Assembly (NCBI GenBank): GCA_037178855.1
Contig: JASJZC010000004.1
Location: forward strand, 5,890,001-5,954,000
DNA: 64,000 bases
Direction: 5' to 3'
Origin: Oscheius sp. JU75
Taxonomy: Eukaryota > Nematoda > Chromadorea > Rhabditida > Rhabditidae
Part shown: positions 46,406 to 58,910 of the stretch, piece by piece
How the letters are laid out: each line of letters begins with the position of its first letter
How positions within the stretch are numbered: the first letter of the stretch is position 1
Notes under the pieces: generated by a model
Told to the model about the DNA's origin: nothing
Seen by the model: the letters and a program-made list of their open reading frames with translations, nothing else
Databases searched by the model: none
Program-made: the position numbers and the translations under genes

Positions 46406-46542
46406 ACTGTTTTTATGCAATCCAATCAATCTAATTGACATGAGAGGCGGCAAGAAACTAAAAAGTACAGAAAGTGGTGTGATATGACAGAACATCCCGC
46501 TTAAATGGTAGGAACCGAAAAACAAGGAATGTGGGTAAAACT

Positions 46543-49376
46543 CTAATATGTGGGATGGGGAGGATAGCTAGTCGGCTGGGGTGGATAGTTCGGGTAGGGT
46601 TGGGAAGAGGCAAACGGCTGCTGTTGGGGATAGTTTTGTTGAGGATACTGCTGCTGTTGATGCTGGGGATATTGCTGCATCGGGTACTGTGCCTGCTGCT
46701 GGTTGTAATCAGCTGAAAGTCACTCATTTTAGGGTTCTTTGGGGTTGTAAATAAGGAAACATGCAAAAACGAACCATTTTGAGGGTACTGCTCGTCGTAT
46801 TTCTGCTCACGCGGCAGAATACAGTCAAAGGCGGATCGACACATTTTGTAGGCGACGATGCAGCAACAGCAGCCGCAGACCAGAAGTAAAATGAAGATTC
46901 TGGAAAGAGGAGATGTGAATTCACGCGCAAAATGGGAAGGGAAATTACGGGGGTTTTAGGCCATGCTTGGGGTGGTAAAAGATGGAACAGAACACAGTAA
47001 GTGGGTGGGTGGAAAGGGAAGCTTTTGCTGTAGAGAAACCTTTTTGTGGTCAATGTGCTTAATGGTTCTTGCCAGTGAATCTCTTCGTGCATAAAACGAA
47101 AAAAGAACTTTGCGCTGTTCAGAAGAATGTAGAGAATCTTTTTTACTGTATAGAAATCGCAACATTTTTAAGGCCTTCGACAATTTTTGGTAGAGAGCTT
47201 CATTATGCATCCATAGACTGCACTACGGAAACTCCCGGAAGTAAGTAACGCGCGTAAATATCACGGTTAATCGTATTCTTAGTGATACACTGCACTACTA
47301 CGTTCGCATCTGTAACATGGTTTGCATACTTTCAGTAGTTTTGGCACTCAAGTAAATTCGAAACCTACTGATTTACTACACGTAAAGACCTAGTTATTTG
47401 TGAGTATTTTGCTTATTTGTGCAGCAGCTTCCCTTTTCGAAAAAAAACAGCAATTTGACAATGTTTTGCCAATCCTTTCTAGAAAACCAAAATCTCTAAA
47501 GCTTATTCCGTTTCATCAATTTTTCTGCTATCAATTCCCGTGCATATTTCAAACTAAAAGCAACTGCTTCCGCCACCAACAAAAATACTGGGTTAGTAAG
47601 AATTCGTGCTGTGGAAACATGCAGAAACAGGAGATAATAAGGTCTTCGATTAACTCACAATCAACCACAACAACGGTAAACAGTCTGAAGGAAGCTGATT
47701 CGTGCTTGTGACCAAACAAATTTTGAAAAAACGTCAACTTACATGAGGAGAATAGAGGCCAATCGACTGGGGCCGCTGCCGTGACTGGAGCCAGTCGAGT
47801 TGGGATTCGGAGGGTTCGGATTTGGGCAGCACTCCATTCCACAGCAGACTTCTGCATCCTTGCGACATCCCCAGGTGATGTCTCTCGGCTTTGAGCCGTC
47901 TTTGAATTGGAGCTGAACGGTATTATTATGCTCAAAAAAAGGAAGGAAACGTACATTTCCGATGGTTTGACTGATAGGAGGAGTAGAACTAGCAGTTGTA
48001 GTCTCAGTCCCGTTTCCAGGCGCCGGAGCGGCTGTTGTGGCAGCTTCCTTGTTGATCTGAAAAACAGATTCCTTGTGAACCAAAAAGTTTTTTTTTGTGT
48101 GAATTCGGGAGAATTGGATAGGTGAGATCGTCTCAGGACCAGAGTTCGTGAGTTCTCCAAAATTTCAGGTCTATTTTGGACGGCCAATTACGGCTTCAGA
48201 TTTGTCATGTATCTAAATTAAAATATATGTCTAATCGACCTGTCCGTTCACGATTCGCCTATGCCCAATAGAGCGTTTCTGAAGTTGTTTACTCAGCAAA
48301 ATATCGTAATAAAGAGTTGCTACTCAGGGCGAGACCACTCAGATTCGGCTCCGCCTTGATAATAAGCCATTTCTGTACTCGTGCACAGTGCTTACATCTA
48401 TGCAGCAACATTTCAACTACTCCTATTTATCGTTACATCGACTTCTCGCAGATTTAGAGGTCCAGTTTGCCTCAAAACACAAACAGTGACGATAAGCGAC
48501 TCAAAGGGTTGGAAAATAGGGAGTGTGCCAGGCATAATGAGTTTACAGTTGACATTCCAGGAGACCAACCTGCGACTTTCCCACTAATCTTTGAACCAGA
48601 ATGAGGGCCAAAGGATTGTAAAAGGTGACTTAACCATCTAGATTTTCAACTTCCTGGGATCTTTTGCGAATACTTAATGAGCTTACATCCTGCTGGAGCT
48701 GACTAAGTGGCATTCTGCACTCAAACTGGCTCTTGTCTCCCTTGTAATTTTGGTCCCAGTAGTAGGCTCTATTCTGGTAGTGGAACGGCTCCGACGCCGA
48801 CTTAATTATGGCCTTGGCTCCCTCGTAGACGACAATGGCTGTAAGCCTATTTTTCAGAAAGAACACAGTCAAAGAGAACCTCCAAGAGCTCCGGCAGCTC
48901 CTCCCAGCAGAGCCTTTCCGAATGTGTTGCTGCTGGTCTTGGGCTGAGGATGGAAACTAGAAATACTGTATTTTAGGGTAAAGACACCTTTTTTCGCTTT
49001 TCCGCCAAAATTTATATACAAAAATAGTCAGACGCGAAAACCTACGTGTTGGTCGGTCCACGATTGAAATTGTTGTGTGGCTGCTGGAAGCCATGAGGCT
49101 GCTGCTGTCCTCCTGGATGGAAGCCACCGCTTGGATTCTGGCCCTGAGGACGGACTAAAGTAATTTTTTGGGTGAAAGATAAGAAGAAAACTTACACTGA
49201 CCGCCCTGGTTGAAGCCACCGCCGCCCTGATTGAATTGTCCTCCTCCTTGGGCTACCTGTCCGCGGGAGGAGCTCTGTCCACGCCCACTGAAGCCTCCGC
49301 CACTGCTAGCTCGGCGCAGTTCGACGGGACTCGCGAGAAGGACCAGCAGGAACAGTAGTCGCCAACGGTCCAGCAT
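46543..49376 (-). CDS. CX-module single-pass membrane protein with G/Q/N-rich ectodomain
   Basis: Eight exons (49196-49376, 49046-49154, 48880-48956, 48687-48838, 47955-48056, 47743-47912, 46775-46899, 46543-46712) give 361 residues. The signal peptide is WRLLFLLVLLASPVELR. A Gly/Gln/Asn-rich repeat region (FNQGGGGFNQGG) leads to a small-residue hydrophobic core (GKALLGGAAGALGAIVVYEG). The CX module follows: FHYQNRAYYWDQNYKGDKSQ then FEC, a Thr/Ser/Pro linker, then DITWGCRKDAEVCCGMECC. A membrane helix with a palmitoylation-prone CGCCCC precedes a cytoplasmic tail of QQQYPQ-type repeats with YPP motifs. A 42-nt stop-free intron separates 47955 and 47912. CX proteins are nematode surface proteins of unknown role. 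Confidence 0.8.
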
Positions 49377-50824
49377 TTCTGGCTCTGCAAATTGCTGGTA
49401 TGGGAAGAAATCGCGAGAAGAACAAGAAAACTTGATTGGGAGGCAGCAGAAATAGTATCGACGTTTTTAGTCGGAAACCTTGGTTAAATTCAGGGATAAA
49501 ATAAGCCGAAAAACGGGAAATGAGGAGGAAGTTTTAATAGGAATGTATGTAGCAGAAAAAGGAGGAATAATGAGAAATTGTAGACAGAAAAGCCGGAAAC
49601 TAACCGAAAATGTTCTAATGTTGAGGAAGGACTAATTGTGTTCCGAACGATGAGCAAGAGAAAACGGAAGAAACTGACGTGAGACATGGAAACTTTTGGA
49701 AATATTTGGCGAGACAACCAAGAGCTGTAGAAATAACGACTTTTCGATGAGACATATCATCAATGAACGGACTGAGTGAGCTCAGACAATGATTCCATTC
49801 TACAAAAGGCGAGTCAGCCCAAAACTCGGAGAGTATGCTGGGAAATGAAGGGGTTAAACAAAGTTTAGGTGCGACAACGCGTGAATGGCTGCGTTCAGAC
49901 TTTTCAGGCACTTTTACAAAGAAAAACAGACTGAAAAGACGCTGGCAAACACCTAAGAATGACGATTCCTACTGCTGAAAACTGTTTGCAAAAGATGAGT
50001 AATGAGGCCGAAAATAGCATAGGAAATTCATGACTTACAGCATCGAATACTACTTGAACACTGTTATCAGCTTCAGACTGAAACGGAAATAAGAACAGAG
50101 TAGTCGAAAATCACCATAGAGAGTTACCCAACAGTCAACGCTATAGTTGTCACATGGATAGACCCATTGAGGGCAGGTTTCCGGCATAAAGTGACGTGGT
50201 AGAGGCGATTAATGCAATGGAAAACAAGAATTTACTGGAAGCTACGTGGTTCCATGACGGAAAACAGTGAATTCATTTGGGAAAAATGAGTTTGGGGAAG
50301 AGAAATGACGAAAGACTGTCCGGCAAAACAGTCGTTCGATCGATCAGCTGGATTGCAACAAGTCGCGCTATTTCGTCCATTGAGATGGCTGGCTATTATT
50401 GTCATGTGCGCCCACTTGGCTGGCTGTAACCATGGTGTTGGGTTTGGGGAGGAACAAAGTGAAGGGCGTGCTTCTACTATTGGAATCTCCTCAACTTGGA
50501 GATTTCAATAGTTTTATATAACTTTGCTTATAACTGTTCTAGCCACTTAGTATTCGGCTACATCTACTGTTCTATATACGTTTTGTACAAACATGGAAGA
50601 GAATAAGGGGAAAAAGATTGCATAAAACAGTTTGTTTCTATAAATATTTTGTTCTCGTAAACAGTCTCCAATTGTCTTCAAACCCCCCCGGATTATATGT
50701 GGGTAATCCACGCCTTTTTTATCAATCTATATTCAAAATGCCCAGAAGTCAGTGGGTTTCTGAAGCCCTAACTGCCAGTTTGTCGTACATTCTTTGTGAC
50801 AGCAGTTACTGTTAAGTCAGTCTG

Positions 50825-50935
50825 GGAGATGCGTCTCTGAGTGAGCGTTGCTTCTGTCAGGGTCGCTCGAATGAAACAACATCTACCTGTCACTAGCCCC
50901 AACGGAGCATCAGCCAAACTTGTAAGACGTAAAAG
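50825..50935 (+). repeat. Dispersed repeat with a conserved peptide, copy 2
   Basis: Plus-strand partner of 14115-14235, reading VRVARMKQHLPVTSPNGASA, with most differences silent or conservative. The frame is preserved in two distant copies. Confidence 0.6.
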
Positions 50936-51199
50936 TAAGCAAGAAAACTTGATAAACAAGCCTTTTTTGACAGATGACAGTCTAGTGGCCAAACAGGAAG
51001 TGTTTACACATACGTGTGCTTGATAGATCAAGGTTGTGGTTACCGTTACAATGAAAACCGTCAGGCGAGGGAGAGAGAGACCGGTCGATGCTATTTTGCG
51101 GGCCAGGGTGTGACCCGTCTCTGTCTCTCTCTCGTAGGTGAATCCCATCGCCACTTTCCCCTCAGTCTCCGCCTAAAACAAACGATCGCAGTCAATATA

Positions 51200-51340
51200 A
51201 CATCACAAACTTCCGGTACTCTTTATGCTGATGAAATACTTGTTATTTGGGCAGAGACGAGAACAGTTGCAAGAACAGAGTGGGGCAAAATCGTTGGAGG
51301 CAACAGATTAAAAATAATGGCACGGCAGAAGAAGGCAAGA
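51200..51340 (+). pseudogene. Possible LINE reverse-transcriptase relic
   Basis: TSGTLYADEILVIWAETRTV resembles the YADD catalytic strand and following helix of non-LTR reverse transcriptases, with E for the second D. A 176-codon open frame (51014-51544) surrounds it, but no other RT motif was found. Confidence 0.3.
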
Positions 51341-53391
51341 AGGGGTATCCAGGAACACTGGGAAGAATCTGATCCTGTGTGGAGAGAGTCAGCACAGCGT
51401 TCCTCCGACCCACGACGTCTGCTGGCCAAGGCTTGTTTCGAGATGTGGGAGAAATCTGCAATATCGTCTCATATCATTTTTTTGGTTTCGGTATGCTTTT
51501 ACAATGAAGTTAGCCTAAAATCTAGTCATTTCCACGTTATTTAACCAGAAACTTTGAACGGTCTCGAATGCAAAGCCTTTGCAGACTATGATATTGCATT
51601 TGTAAAGATCTTCGTCCGAAAATTGTGCATATTCGTGGAGAATCTGCTTCATTTTCTGTCAACTTTCAAGCAAAGTAGAAAGCACTCGATTATATCTCTT
51701 CCCTCGGCCTAAACACGAAATTAGACATCAAGGTGTTGACGGACCATTTGCTCCCCTCGTAGATCTTCCGAACTCGCGGTGCTGTCGCTGGACTCGGTCC
51801 AAAAAGAGTAGGCTACACCAAGGACACCCTTACTTGTTTCTACTGTCGTAATATTGAACGGGGCCCGCATTCAAGTTTCTCATCCTCCAAAAATTAATGA
51901 TTTGAAGAAACTTGATGATATTCTGCAGTAATATAATGCATATTATACAAGAAGTATATTAACATTATAAGACGGAAGAATATCACCAAATCTCACCCAA
52001 CCCTCCGCAAAATCTTTGGATGAGAATGAGTTTCAAACCGTCCAGTTTTTCAGGAATGCTCGGCCGGTCTCTACTTGCGTCTCCTACCTGATGCAGGATC
52101 ATCAACACACGAAGAACATCCAGGGACACCCAGCCAAGAGAGGATCCTACAAGGCTCGGAAGTGAACTCCTGCATTCCACCCTGGATCCTTCACCCCCCT
52201 GTCCTATCAATGTCCATGGTCTTTCTTTGTTCCCTTCTGTCAAAAAAGGACCCCCTCTTTAACCCACTCTGGAGCATTGAAACGGAATAGTGATCCCTTT
52301 TGCTTTATGGCCACAGTGCCTCCTTGTTGTTAAATTTCTTAGGGCCCACTCCCACGAAAATAAAAGATGTTCTTAACAACAATGTTCTAATCTACTTCCA
52401 GATTTCTTCGAGATTTCTCAGCAATCTACAGCACTCCGCTCCTCTCATTCTTTCTCACAACTGAAAAGAATTTCCGCAAAGGCCGGGTATGGCTTGCGCG
52501 GGAATTAAAATTTTTTGATTTGAAAAGAGAACGACGTCGCATGCGCTTCGAACACAACTTGGTGATATTCTTCCGTACTGTAATATTATTATACTTCAAT
52601 AAATATTGTATAGTATGCAATCTGTCATTCCGTTTCTGCTTGAACTCCCTACTTACTCTTCCCCCAGTTTTCAAGCAAACTTCGTGTCTATGAGTAAAAG
52701 ACGGATCTTGATGTCACAAAAATGAGTTTTTGCTCAAAAACCATCGAACTTTTTTTGTCACAAGAGACACTTACAATTGTCTCCACTAAAATGACAAAAA
52801 ACCACGAAACTGATGAGTTTTGAAAGCATTTCCAGCCCCAAAATATCAAACAAGTGCTGCAAAAAATCTTGTAAACGATCGTCCGCAGTTTTTTCAACAA
52901 TGAACGTCCTTTATTATTTTATTTCACTCACCAGGCTATTATATTACGGCTACATTGTAAATACGACGATTGTCACTCACATTATCAGTTTGCACGATCT
53001 CCTTTTGGAAACATCTGCAATTTTCGAGATAAACTTGTGGAAAAGGGTTGCGAGACTTGTAAGAACCCAAAAAGGAGTATTTAGGCCCCTTTATCAGAGA
53101 GTCGTGGCAATAGAGTAAGTTTGAGACGGAAAGGAGCATAGGGCAGATGAAAGCTGACTGTAGGAAGGTCTTTAGGGGTGTCTGTTTGCTCTGTCCGCTC
53201 CCTCTCGGTCTCCTCATCGCGCAGCCTCTTCCTTCTCCCGCACTATTGATGCGCTAACAAGGTCAAAAAGTCAATAGATCGATCGAAAACGGTCTTGTTT
53301 TCTTTCAAGGATCACGTATCGGGTTAGCGTAACAGGGTAAAAGTGGTTAGCAACAACAAAATATAACTGGGTCAAGTTCAGAAAACGGCAA

Positions 53392-54686
53392 TTAGACAGA
53401 AGAGGCTGACTTCAAGTCTGTCTGGGAAGCAGAGCTGGTGATTCGAGGCTCGTAGAGCAGCGATCTGACCTCGCTCTTCTGGACAGCCTTCAGGTATCTG
53501 TAGTAGCGCGAGGTGACGAGATGCTGAACGTAGCAGAAACCGCAAAAGCCGTATAGATTGTAGAGGATGAGAGCGACGCGGCTGAAGGACAGATGACGGC
53601 CCTGGAATTGAGACAACTTTGAGAGAGAAAGGCCCAGGTCTTCAGAATAGATAGGGGCTCCACAAAGACAATGGCTTTGGGAGATGAGAGGCTACTATTC
53701 CGAAAGTGAGCTATTTTTCAAGCCAACAAATTTTGGGTAGAAAGAGGTTGGTGATCGTAACAGCTGGTTCTTTGCCTTCCCTATAAGAAGACAAGCTAGT
53801 ATGGTATTCGAGTTGTGGTATTTGTTGCAACACTATGTATATCCCTTCGACGAATAGCTAGCTCCGAGTCAAAGATTTCGTTGGACAGCTTGTGAACATC
53901 ATGATATCCCACTCTGTAGCTCAGAAAATCCCGTGTTGGTTTTTATTACATTCCCCTGAGTATCCGGTAAAGATGCAGGTAGAGCCGAATGGTTGCGCTA
54001 TAAAATCTGGCCTGGTAGCAACAGTTTGGCAAATTGAATTTGGCCGTCCGTGCTTCTGTCAAGAAGCTAGGAATACGCATGAAGAGGCCAAGACATAAAG
54101 TTAGGTATCAATATTAAGCATTTCGAAAGTATGAACTGTAAGATAACCGAAAGTAGTCTCTTGGTCACATAAGAACGCTTAGTTCACTTTTCCTGGAGCC
54201 GGTTTTGATCTTTTGAGCCAATAGCTTCACCCCACCGTTATCAAAAATCCGGCTTACCGAGAAGAACAGCATTCTATCGGCGAAGAGCAGGTAGTCTATA
54301 GCCGTAAGAAACAGCACGGAGTAGAGACAGACAATATACGGGATCATGACGTGACGATTCTGGCACAGCAGAGCCAGCGGAAGCATGGCGAAGCAGATTG
54401 TCAGGAGCATCATCTACACGCGTCATTTTACAAAATTATGATAGGAAATAGTTACCCAGGTCTCGGCATCATTAATAGAAACATGCCGCTTGGTGAGGAA
54501 GTTAATCAGATGCTCTTTGACGTCGAAAACACCGATGATGAGGACTTGTACGAAGTACATCAGCATGGCGGCTATCTTAATTAGAGGGTTAGTCATAAGT
54601 GATGTTTAGGGGCAAACCTCGACGGGGAACCATCCCCAGAAGTAGGTTTTTTCGGTGATCTTCTTTGAAGTACCAGGCGAAGGCAT
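53392..54686 (-). CDS. Four-transmembrane protein, nematode-type, unknown function
   Basis: Exons 54618-54686, 54456-54575, 54258-54413 and 53392-53601 give 184 residues. After a short basic N-terminus (SKKITEKTYFWGWFPVE) come four hydrophobic helices: IAAMLMYFVQVLIIGVF, MMLLTICFAMLPLALL, MIPYIVCLYSVLFLTAIDYL and VALILYNLYGFCGFCYV. The cytosolic tail (RYYRYLKAVQKSEVRSLLYE...SSASQTD) is Ser-rich. The size and topology resemble LAPTM or MARVEL-like proteins, but no diagnostic motif is seen. It lies on the same strand as another multispan gene downstream in coordinate. Confidence 0.75.
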
Positions 54687-55075
54687 TGTTTATCTGAAAC
54701 ATGATTTTTGAGGTAAAATATTATCTTTTCTGCATAAAAAAAAACAATAAAACTAAGGTTCTGGCGCTTCTATAGGCAGGCCAGGTCGCTAAAATTACGT
54801 TTCTCAATTGGCGTCACTCAAATTACTATTTTTGAACATTTTCTGACAACTCTGAGCAGTTTGGCAAGTGCCAAAGTAAACACGAAGACTAAAAGATGTT
54901 ACTGTTTTTGACGGCTAGCCAGCCAGTTGTTGATCGTTTTCTATTCAATTACATGCATATAAACATGAAATTATGCGGCAAAAAAAAATGCACTAAACTC
55001 AAATCGTGGGAGGAAGACAAAATAGGAGCTAGCAAGTAAATTGAAAGACACACGGAAACCATTCGTACGTATCTA

Positions 55076-55537
55076 CTATAGGGGGCTATGCAATGGGGAA
55101 ATATCTAGGAAACACCAAACCTGGATTAAGAGACGGTAAGAAAGTAAATTCGATTTTTGGGAACTGCTAGCAGATTGGTTATTTGACATACTGTTTGTGA
55201 ATACAAGAAACCGATAAGAATCCAGCCATATCTGATTGTTATACGACCGCAAATAGTAGCAGAAAGATACGCAATTTGTTAGATGAATACAGGCAACGTT
55301 CCAACAGGAAAAAGGTATGAATGCAATATAAAGCGCCTGGTAAAGAAGAAACAGAACAAACGAAAGTTGTAATATAACCCAAAGGAAACTACCAGAATGG
55401 GCACACAATAACCTACACCAGTCGAGATTTTCGAGGAAGTGGCAGCCAAGTGCTTCCAGCCATATGGAGAACAGGAGCATAAACGCATGCAAAGAAGCAA
55501 TGATGAAAACGACGGCTTTAGTCGAAGATTTATTCAT
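55076..55537 (-). CDS. Possible small multispan membrane protein
   Basis: A 153-codon frame beginning at an ATG, between two multispan genes on the same strand. Hydrophobic segments: KAVVFIIASLHAFMLLFSIW and SFLWVILQLSFVLFLLYQAL then YIAFI. Cysteines and aromatics are frequent afterwards. No splice pattern or family similarity supports it, and the AT-rich context allows chance hydrophobic ORFs. A moderate candidate only. Confidence 0.35.
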   Translation of the reverse strand: MNKSSTKAVVFIIASLHAFMLLFSIWLEALGCHFLENLDWCRLLCAHSGSFLWVILQLSFVLFLLYQALYIAFIPFSCWNVACIHLTNCVSFCYYLRSYNNQIWLDSYRFLVFTNSMSNNQSASSSQKSNLLSYRLLIQVWCFLDISPLHSPL

Positions 55538-55613
55538 TCGAAGATTCTTGTTAGCGGCAAGATGACAACAAAACAGATGGGGGTAACGAGGTAACAGTAA
55601 TTATGTACAATTT

Positions 55614-56437
55614 TTAGAGGTTCTGGGAGAACTTCGAGACGATGGGGGTCTCTTCAATGTCGACACGTTCACTGACGCGAATGGGCTCCTTGAGAAAGGT
55701 GTAGGTGTGGTAGAAGGCGCAGTGGTTGATGGCCACGATGAAGGAGAAGATGAGATTGGCGCCAAGGCCAAGAAGGAAGACAGCGATGCCGGTAACGATG
55801 TCGAGCTTGAAATGAGTGAATGCTTGAAAAAAAAAGCTAAGCTAACCTTGTTCGAGAAGATCAAACCAGCGAATCCGATGGCAGATCCCAGAGGAACGGT
55901 GATCGAGAAGACATAGACCAGCACGATCATGGGAATGAGGAGACGCGGGTTGTGCTTCTCAATCCCAACGAATGCCAGAACCGGAGGGATAGAGGCGAGC
56001 AGGAAGACAGCGGACTAAAGCAGACTTGTGTCAGAAGAAATAAAGCTCGAACTAACCATGAGCAAGTATCCTACACGCCTGTTGGACACATCCTTCAGTT
56101 CGAACTTGGTAACGTCAGGTTTCTTCGTTGGCGGCTGGGAAGCTGGGGCTTCCTTGTTCGGAGTTGAAGTTGCACCGCCTCCGTTCAAGTGGGCAGGACC
56201 TTGTTGGACTGCATTTCTGCCAGGATGTTCCTCCGTCGGAGGCATCCTCTCCGGCAGATCCTTCACACCAGCGTAAAGGTAGGCCGAGGCGAGCAGGAAC
56301 GTGGTGATCAGAATGCTGAGAATGATCGAGGTAGCAGCATTCTGATAACAATGTTTGTGAACAAAAACTTAAAGATGACTCACTCTGGGATCATGTCCCT
56401 TGACCAGAGTCTTGCGACGAGTAATCGTGGACAGCAT
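55614..56437 (-). CDS. Four-transmembrane protein with Pro/Asn-rich loop
   Basis: Exons 56384-56437, 56057-56341, 55847-56014 and 55614-55805 give 232 residues. A basic N-terminus (MLSTITRRKTLVKGHDPR) is followed by helix 1 (SIILSILITTFLLASAYLY). A ~70-residue hydrophilic loop rich in Pro, Asn and Lys (PPTEEHPG...STPNKEAPASQPPTKK) comes next, then helices AVFLLASIPPVLAFVG, LIPMIVLVYVFSITVPLG and VTGIAVFLLGLGANLIFSFI. The tail ends in VDIEETPIVSKFSQNL. The family is unknown. Adjacent to and parallel with the other four-span gene, which may be a distant relative or just a neighbour. Confidence 0.78.
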
Positions 56438-57870
56438 TTCAAACTGAAAGGCTCGGATGAGTGGAGGAAATAGGAAAAAAACAGCATCGGCAGAAAACGG
56501 AATAAAATAGACGTTTGTCAAGCATTCAGCACACAGGTCTACGGGCTCCATTTCCGGGAAAAAACAGCGAAAAAAAGAACGAGCTACAGACTCTGCGCTG
56601 TACAGCTGATTTCTCATTTTTCGCGAAATACCTCTTAAAAGGTTGCTAATCGCATTTTCTATCGACAATAATTAGCTTTTCGCGAAAAAAAAAGATCAAA
56701 ATGGAAAACAGGAAAGCGAAAAAAAAATAGGATGGAAGATCTCGAGGGGAAGGCCTAAAATTTTGGGAATCAATCAGCCGCGCGGTGCATCCGGCTCAGG
56801 AGGCTGGTACTGTAATGGCGGCGATTTGAATGCCATAAATCCGTTTTTTTTCTGCAACTGGTGTTGTTTTCAATTGCTTTCCCTTGATTTTTTTCTTTTG
56901 AAGTAACATAGGGGAAGTCTCTGATCTATGGACAATTTGACATGGAAAGACTTAGAGTTTTGCCTTCGGGTATGACAGACAACAAATTTGAAAAACAGGT
57001 GTATTTCTTTTTTTTATCAAACATACCAGGCAGAAACACGCCACCTGGAAAAACGATGGTTCGCTGTCGAACTATAAGTAGTAAGGAGATCACAGAAGAT
57101 ATTTGCATCAAAAGCATGCTCAGCATCAGATAGGTAATCAGACAAATTAAAAGGGGGTCCAATCTGAAAATCACGCTAGAAAAGCAAAAGATCGAACAAC
57201 TTTTCGATTTCAGGAAGCAAACAAAATTCGAAGTGCTGGTCCATGACTAACGAGGTGGCTGTTTTCCGGGTTGGGAACAAATGCGATTCATCTGTCTCCG
57301 AGAGTAACAATGCTACAGTCGTGCAAAGCTGATGCCACGTCCTCGTACCCGCCATTATAATTATGGATTCCGGTAGCCTGATAGGCCCAGTTTTCAGCTA
57401 GCCACAACTGAAAAAACGTGTTTGTGACAGTGATAGCTTGCCCGGATTATGTCCCCAAATGCACTTGGACATAGGGTGCTGAATTCAATAGCCGTTTCAA
57501 TGTCATATCGGTTTCTACAGACAATCCAACACCTAGAGGGTTCTGCAACTCGCTTTGACAATACTATTTTCGCCAAAATAGGTCAGTCATCTTCAGTGTT
57601 TTGCAAAAATTCGATGTATTTAAGCGTAGCCATCCAGGGCTTCACGTAATTGTACGCATAGTCATTTCTGGATACGTAATCTTTTTGATGAAGGCAGCGA
57701 CAAACTTTCCGTCCCAGGAATAAGCAAAACGCTCGGAGTCTGTACATAGAATATGGTGCCTATAGGAAGACTCGAACACTGGAGGTGGGATTAGACAAGG
57801 TTTAGAGGGATTTGGGATTGAAAACCGATGAAACAAATTCGAAATCAGTCCTAAGTCTCGACTTTTTTTA
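56438..57870. other. 1.4-kb stretch with exon-like fragments, no confident gene
   Basis: The minus strand shows unconnected exon-sized frames. One is a membrane-helix-like LLICLITYLMLSMLLMQISS behind a TTTTCAG (57170). Another is LWLAENWAYQATGIHNYNGG (about 57300-57410). A third reads NDYAYNYVKPWMATLKYIEF then LQ (about 57585-57670), next to FAYSWDGKFVAAFIKK. I could not join them into one frame. They may be a decayed gene or one I failed to splice. Confidence 0.35.
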
Positions 57871-58910
57871 TTAGCTGCTCTTGATATCGCCGACGATGTC
57901 CCACATGTCGAAGACGAGCTCGTCCGGGAACTCGAACATCTGCAGATCCGTGTCGCGAATCTTCTGGAACATCTCCTGGAGGGTCTTGCATTCGGAAGCC
58001 GTGTCCCAGATCGTCTGTGCCAGCTCGGCATCTTCGAGTCCAAGGTATTCGCGAAAGAGACGATTCATCTCGTCGACTTGTTAGGGGGGTTCGGCTGGAC
58101 GATCACAGCACCGCCAGCCTTGAAGCGGATTGTTCCCAGGTCATTCGTCGTCGATGTCTTCTGCTTCGACCATCTGCGCCTCGATTGGAGCAGGTTGAAA
58201 GCGGACGTGAGCGGATTGATGAGACGGAGAACGAAGCGCTGACCAATGGGCATCTCGCGAATCATCTTGGCCACTTCGTAGTGACGGAATTCGAGAGTCG
58301 ACCTGCCCTGGATGCTTTCGATCAGCTGTCCGACAGCTAGGGCCGGCGTGGCAGCCTCGGCCACCGATCCCAACCTGATCCTCCTGATGAAGGCTCCAGG
58401 GAAGCCATTGTCGGCCATAGTTACGCCGAACATCTCCTGTATACGAGAGTTGAAAAACGCTTACTCTGTCCCTGTCCCTGCCCTTGTCCATGAATTCGAA
58501 TAACTCCTACCTGCGTCTTCACGAGCTCGATCTCGTACGGTTGACCACGCATATGAACAAGGAGCAGATCGTCGGCTTCCAGGATACCAGTGAAGAGATC
58601 CTCCATCCTGGTCGTGTTGCGTGTACAGTAGATGATGGCCGCGGCACTCACACCGAACCCCTTGGCAATCTGGTCGTAGAGCTCTGCGACCGAGTTGAAG
58701 TTGCTGACGCGAATGGTCACCGATCCCTGGGCCATCTGACACGAGAAGCTCGGCTGAGTCGTCACTTCCTGCTTCTCTTTCGGACTCTTCTCAGTCGACT
58801 TCTGGTGGTGACTCTTTGAGCGGGAGCGCTGGTTGGAACTATTCTGTTGCTTGTGATAATGGACAGTAACAGGAACAGAGAAATGAGTAGACTTACTTGA
58901 GGAAGGACAT
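57871..58910 (-). CDS. GIPC-type PDZ adaptor
   Basis: Cytosolic PDZ scaffold linking receptors to myosin VI and endocytic traffic. Exons 58897-58910, 58511-58838, 58112-58436 and 57871-58076 give 290 residues. Order: a basic Ser/Lys N-terminus; the GIPC GH1-like region (VAELYDQIAKGFGVSAAAII, YCTRNTTRMEDLFTGILEAD, LLLVHMRGQPYEIELVKT); and a PDZ domain (MFGVTMADNGFPGAFIRRI ... GQLIESIQGRSTLEFRHYEV). The GH2 region follows (MNRLFREYLGLEDAELAQTI; FPDELVFDMWDIVGDIKS). The last intron is 35 nt (58077-58111) with a CTAAC branch-like sequence and is needed to keep the frame. First exon is only 14 nt. Confidence 0.92.

Larger units (their letters stand above)
49377..53391. other. 4-kb gene-poor region
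   Basis: No supported gene. It contains the second dispersed-repeat copy (50825-50935), a possible reverse-transcriptase relic (51200-51340), and a 15-bp near-perfect foldback at 50476-50512. Several long frames are stop-free by chance only. Confidence 0.5.

Noticed and set aside
53752-54112. Coding sequence in the last intron of the four-span gene
   Set aside because: Only a 68-codon plus-strand frame without domain or start context.
58065-58433. GIPC ending at the stop after PPNKSTR
   Set aside because: The conserved GH2 region continues in another frame after a 35-nt intron.
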